From an uncultured Pseudomonadales bacterium (lineage in GTDB: Bacteria > Pseudomonadota > Gammaproteobacteria > Pseudomonadales > Porticoccaceae), in contig CALLDA010000051.1 in NCBI GenBank assembly GCA_937998635.1, positions 1-8,080 of the forward strand: a stretch of 8,080 nucleotides of DNA, in the 5' to 3' direction. The notes beneath the pieces were generated by a model, which did no database searches, was not told the DNA's origin, and was given only the letters and a program-made list of their open reading frames with translations. Below are positions 5,803-8,080 of the stretch, piece by piece (the stretch's first letter is position 1; every line of letters starts with the position of its first letter). The position numbers and the translations under genes were made by a program.

Positions 5803-6696
5803 ATGACGCCGGCGGCCACTTATACAGGCCGCTTTGCGCCGTCTCCAACAGGACCACTTCATCTAGGCTCTCTCTTTGCCGCCCTGGCCAGTTATCTGGA
5901 TGCTCGCGCCAGCCATGGTCGTTGGCTGGTACGCATGGAGGATATCGACCCGCCCCGGGAAATACCCGGTGCCGCAGATACCATCCTTCAGCAACTTGAA
6001 AATCACGGTTTGTACTGGGATGACTCAGTGCTCTACCAAAGCCAGAGACTGGCTGCTTATCAGGAAGCTATAGGAGATCTGGTCGATAAGCAGCTGATCT
6101 ATTTCTGTCAATGCACACGTGCTCGACTGCGTACCCTTAACGGCATTTATGATGGCCATTGCCAGTCTCAGAAGCTATTAACTACAGATTCCAGAGCAAT
6201 TAAATCCAGCGCTATCAGAATTCTGGTCCCCGACCTGGCAATATCCTGGCAAGACCTTATCCGGGGTCCTTGCACCGAAAATCTCGCAAAATCCTGTGGC
6301 GATTTTATTATCGTGCGTCGGGACGGGCTATTTGCCTATCAACTGGCCGTTAGCGTAGATGATGGCTACCAGGGCATCACCCACATTATTCGCGGCGATG
6401 ACCTCCTGGACAGTACCCCACGGCAAATGTATCTGCTTGAGCAATTGGGTCTCTCAATCCCGGCTTATGGCCATGTCCCGGTCATCAAAAATCACGACGG
6501 TGATAAGCTTAGCAAGCAAGGTTTTGCGCCAATGGTTAACGCGACTACCCCGGGGACAAACATTGAACGATGCCTGACACTATTAGGCATTAATCTGCCC
6601 ACCGACCTATCCGGAGCGAGTGTAGAAGAATTATTGCCATGGGCCATAAAGCACTGGTCACGCACCCAGATACCAAATGTTCCGCACGCCCGATAA
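5803..6696 (+). CDS. gluQ: Glutamyl-Q tRNA(Asp) synthetase
   Basis: Truncated glutamyl-tRNA synthetase paralogue without an anticodon-binding domain. It activates glutamate and attaches it to queuosine at position 34 of tRNA(Asp). From ATG 5803 the protein has 297 residues, normal for the family. Visible are the class I signature GRFAPSPTGPLHLGS (9-23, HIGH-like HLGS), RMEDIDPPRE (44-53), the zinc site C102-Q-C104...Y116...C120 (FCQCTRARLRTLNGIYDGHC), FAYQLAVSVDD (177-187), RGDDLLDSTPRQ (197-208) and the KMSKS-equivalent KLSKQ (235-239). All catalytic and zinc residues are intact. A TTG at 5791 in frame is an alternative start, but the ATG matches the E. coli N-terminus (MT...YIGRFAPSP). The ribosome site is weak, so expression may depend on coupling to dksA. 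The ending AIKHW....IP is typical, so the stop at 6696 looks natural although the frame stays open for another 35 codons. Confidence 0.97.
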   Translation: MTPAATYTGRFAPSPTGPLHLGSLFAALASYLDARASHGRWLVRMEDIDPPREIPGAADTILQQLENHGLYWDDSVLYQSQRLAAYQEAIGDLVDKQLIYFCQCTRARLRTLNGIYDGHCQSQKLLTTDSRAIKSSAIRILVPDLAISWQDLIRGPCTENLAKSCGDFIIVRRDGLFAYQLAVSVDDGYQGITHIIRGDDLLDSTPRQMYLLEQLGLSIPAYGHVPVIKNHDGDKLSKQGFAPMVNATTPGTNIERCLTLLGINLPTDLSGASVEELLPWAIKHWSRTQIPNVPHAR

Positions 6697-6879
6697 TCGC
6701 CCGGACTAGAACTGGAAGGCTGGTTTAGCGGTGAAGCTGTTAAATCTAAACTCCCAGGCCAAACCAGGAGAAAATCCAATTTTATTATTAGTATGATCTG
6801 TTAATTTCCATATGATCTAAGAAAGCTCCATAAAACACTATCCAGCCAGACCAAAATATCAGTATTATTACGCCAATTC

Positions 6880-6951
6880 ATGACCGCAATGAATAAAGCA
6901 TATAACAACAATAAAAACCATAATAACAACAAACATAATAATAATTGGTAG
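6880..6951 (+). CDS. Possible Asn-rich micro-ORF (23 codons), unsupported
   Basis: ATG 6880 opens a 23-codon frame ending at TAG 6949-6951. It encodes 11 Asn, 2 His, 1 Tyr and 3 Lys, with Met, Thr, Ala and a final Trp. All Asn, His and Tyr codons are of the NAY type read by queuosine-modified tRNAs, and the frame lies just after gluQ and 52 nt before a terminator, a layout like a leader peptide. There is no Shine-Dalgarno, and the composition follows from the AAN tract itself, so a noncoding reading is preferred. Confidence 0.12.
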   Translation: MTAMNKAYNNNKNHNNNKHNNNW

Positions 6952-7003
6952 CATGTTTTAGTTGCTATACGTTTAAAGGGTGGGTTAGATCCGTAAACAG
7001 TTG

Positions 7004-7047
7004 GCATATCAAAAAGGGGAATCTTCGGATTCCCCTTTTTGATATGC
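7004..7047. terminator. Strong bidirectional terminator, 20-bp perfect stem with UUCG loop
   Basis: Bases 7004-7023 pair without mismatch with 7028-7047 around the tetraloop TTCG, closed by C-G: the exceptionally stable C(UUCG)G loop. The core GGGGAATC/GATTCCCC is flanked by AAAAA on the left and TTTTT on the right, so it can terminate either strand. A further 7 bp (GCATATC/GATATGC) extends the symmetry. It would end transcripts from gluQ or from the candidate small RNA and insulate pcnB. Confidence 0.95.
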
Positions 7048-7050
7048 GTA

Positions 7051-7094
7051 CCCTACTAATCCCTACTAATTATTACTAAATTCGCTCTACTAAG
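7051..7094. repeat. CTACTAA short tandem repeats
   Basis: CCCTACTAAT occurs twice in tandem without mismatch (7051-7060, 7061-7070). It is followed by TATTACTAAA (7071-7080) and, after four bases, CTCTACTAAG (7085-7094). It lies between the terminator and the pcnB promoter; function unknown. Confidence 0.75.
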
Positions 7095-7189
7095 CCCATC
7101 ATCACCTCAATCAAGCAATACCATTGAATCGAGTGACTCTTTAGCTCGGGATCCAGTAACAGCCCCGTCGTCCCTTCTCTCAGGCCTTG

Positions 7190-7198
7190 TGCTAGAAT
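7190..7198 (+). promoter_or_regulatory. Extended -10 promoter for pcnB
   Basis: TGC-TAGAAT at 7190-7198 fits the extended -10 pattern TGN-TATAAT (5/6 in the hexamer). No good -35 is present at 16-18 bp, which extended -10 promoters tolerate. Transcription would start near 7205, giving a pcnB leader of only about 24 nt. Confidence 0.5.
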
Positions 7199-7228
7199 CC
7201 GCTCTCCTCAACACCCCCTGCTCATTTA

Positions 7229-8080
7229 ATGCTGAAACGGCTAGGCAAAGTATTAAAAAAATACCAATCTCGGACACCTGACAAAGCGCCCCATATCGTA
7301 GCTGCCGGGCAACATCCTATCGAGCCACAAGATATCAGCCGTGGCGCTACAGAAGTCGTCGAGACTCTCGAAAAAGCTGGATATAACGCCTATGTAGTCG
7401 GCGGCTGTGTGCGCGATCTACTGCTTGGTTTACACCCGAAAGACTTTGATGTCGCTACCGACGCAACCCCAGAGCAGGTTAAGGATTTGTTTCGTCGCGC
7501 CCGTATCGTTGGACGCCGCTTTCGGATCGTCCATGTTCGATTTGGAAGAGAAATTGTTGAAGTAACGACTTTCCGAGCCCATCACAGCTCCGGCTCAGGA
7601 CAGAGCAAAGAGCGCTCAAAACGTTCGCAGGAAGGCATGCTGCTCCGCGACAACGTCTTTGGCTCTATTAATGACGACGCTATCCGCCGCGATTTCACCA
7701 TTAATGCCCTGTATTACCACCCCACCGATAACACCGTTTACGACTACGCCAATGGCCTCGCCGACATAGACAGCGAAACCCTGCGCATCATTGGCGAACC
7801 GCTAACTCGCTATCAGGAGGATCCGGTACGGATGCTTCGTGCCGCTCGATTTGCAGCAAGACTCGGTTTCACCCTCGACCCAGACACTGCCGCAGCCATC
7901 AAACCGTCGGCACCTCTGCTGGCCTCTATACCCCCGCCACGACTGTATGATGAAACCATCAAACTGTTTATGAATGGCAAGGCCCTTGAGACCTGGCAGC
8001 AGCTAGAAACCTATGGGCTTGATCAACAGTTGTTTCCCGAGTCTGTCGCCCTGCTTGAGGGCAATGAATTTTACCGCCAG
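7229..8080 (+). CDS. pcnB: Poly(A) polymerase I, 3'-truncated by window edge
   Basis: Adds 3' poly(A) tails to RNA and so promotes decay by PNPase and RNase II/R; it also affects ColE1-type plasmid copy number. The open frame from ATG 7229 continues to the right edge, so 284 residues are visible of a family length near 450. Landmarks: nucleotidyltransferase motif VVGGCVRDLLLG (56-67) and catalytic D72-F-D74 in PKDFDVATDATPEQV, then IVGRRFRIVHV (93-103), E111-V-T-T-F, GMLLRDNVFGSI (136-147), RRDFTINAL (153-161) and YQEDPVRMLRAARFAARLG (195-213). The GRRFR and MLLRDN blocks separate PcnB from the related CCA-adding enzyme. A stop within the -10 box (TAG 7193) limits the start to after that point, and ATG 7229 is the only ATG. 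It has no Shine-Dalgarno; E. coli pcnB is likewise poorly initiated, from a non-AUG codon. folK usually follows, beyond this window. Confidence 0.96.
   Translation, partial: MLKRLGKVLKKYQSRTPDKAPHIVAAGQHPIEPQDISRGATEVVETLEKAGYNAYVVGGCVRDLLLGLHPKDFDVATDATPEQVKDLFRRARIVGRRFRIVHVRFGREIVEVTTFRAHHSSGSGQSKERSKRSQEGMLLRDNVFGSINDDAIRRDFTINALYYHPTDNTVYDYANGLADIDSETLRIIGEPLTRYQEDPVRMLRAARFAARLGFTLDPDTAAAIKPSAPLLASIPPPRLYDETIKLFMNGKALETWQQLETYGLDQQLFPESVALLEGNEFYRQ

Larger units (their letters stand above)
6823..7047 (+). ncRNA. Candidate CrcZ-like Hfq-decoy small RNA (hypothesis)
   Basis: The proposed transcript would start near 6823, after a TATGAT -10-like box at 6811-6816 (no good -35 seen), and end at the terminator at 7004-7047. 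Its core has consecutive AAN triplets in three clusters separated by CAT: five at 6904-6918, four at 6922-6933 and three at 6937-6945. AANAANAA is the motif bound by the Hfq distal face together with Crc in pseudomonads. The tract lacks G, so it should stay single-stranded, and is followed by a small hairpin and an Hfq-compatible U-rich terminator. The position just before pcnB matches Pseudomonas crcZ. Against it: no sigma54 promoter or cbrAB is visible, and AT-rich sequence can give AAN runs by chance. The 5' end is a guess. Confidence 0.35.
6697..7228. other. Long gluQ-pcnB spacer without a convincing protein gene
   Basis: This 532-bp gap starts with about 80 bp of ordinary composition and then becomes strongly AT-rich (about 6770-6970). 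It contains a repeated TATGATCT (6792-6799 and 6811-6818), a 48-nt tract without G (6899-6946) made mostly of AAN triplets, the hairpin TAGCA/TGCTA (6949-6953 and 6963-6967), a strong terminator (7004-7047), CTACTAA repeats (7051-7094) and the pcnB promoter. In Pseudomonas this interval carries cbrA, cbrB and the small RNA crcZ; neither a kinase nor a response regulator is visible here. Confidence 0.8.

Noticed and set aside
6710..6775. Sigma54 promoter for the candidate small RNA
   Set aside because: No GG-N10-GC pair was found; the nearest (GG 6722-6723, GC 6736-6737) has a 12-bp gap.
6697..6804. Open frame continuing after the gluQ stop, as if gluQ were interrupted
   Set aside because: The protein already has full family length and a typical ending before the stop; the next 35 codons resemble nothing known.
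6801..7007. Minus-strand frame of 68 codons with a Leu-rich membrane-like segment
   Set aside because: Its ATG lies inside the stem of the terminator, there is no ribosome site, and the Leu run is simply the complement of the AAN tract.
7044..7079. 11-codon frame after the terminator
   Set aside because: It begins within the terminator stem, lacks a ribosome site, and is explained by the CTACTAA repeats.

Overview
The window looks like ordinary chromosomal DNA from a free-living, probably marine gammaproteobacterium. This rests on close matches by eye to gammaproteobacterial DksA, GluQ, PcnB, SfsA and HtpX, and on gene order: dksA-gluQ-pcnB is the Enterobacteria/Pseudomonas arrangement, and sfsA lies beside dksA as in E. 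coli. A SnoaL-like orphan and a free-standing Rieske protein fit the oligotrophic marine or Cellvibrionales-like groups, but that finer placement is inference. Base composition looks balanced, apart from one AT-rich island between gluQ and pcnB.

Layout. 1-924 (+): the 3' two thirds of htpX (membrane zinc protease), overlapped by a small Rieske [2Fe-2S] protein that carries two strong intragenic inverted repeats. 1092-2516 (+): an NAD-type glutamate dehydrogenase, preceded by a perfect 18-bp tandem repeat. 2596-3138 (+): a self-contained unit of sigma70-like promoter, SnoaL/NTF2-fold protein and rho-independent terminator. 5133-3181 (-): a class I/II PLP aminotransferase followed by sfsA, convergent on the same bidirectional terminator. 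5246-6696 (+): a good promoter, dksA, an intercistronic hairpin and gluQ (queuosine-tRNA glutamylation). 6697-7228: a 532-bp region without a convincing protein gene, ending its first half in a 20-bp perfect hairpin terminator with a UUCG loop. 7229-8080 (+): pcnB, poly(A) polymerase I, running off the right edge.

How the genes fit together: DksA, GluQ and PcnB all act on RNA output (transcription, tRNA modification, RNA decay). Glutamate dehydrogenase and the aminotransferase belong to amino-acid nitrogen metabolism. HtpX handles membrane protein quality.

The most interesting stretch is the gluQ-pcnB spacer. In Pseudomonas this interval holds cbrA, cbrB and, just before pcnB, the Hfq/Crc-sequestering small RNA CrcZ. 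Here cbrAB is absent, but the spacer has three clusters of consecutive AAN triplets (the Hfq distal-face/Crc 'CA motif' pattern) in a 48-nt G-free tract, followed by a very strong terminator. I propose a CrcZ-like decoy RNA as a testable hypothesis. The same bases also spell a 23-codon Asn-rich reading frame. Other observations are a G+C-rich discriminator at the dksA promoter and several short direct repeats at gene 3' ends. No phage, insertion sequence, CRISPR or defence system is visible.
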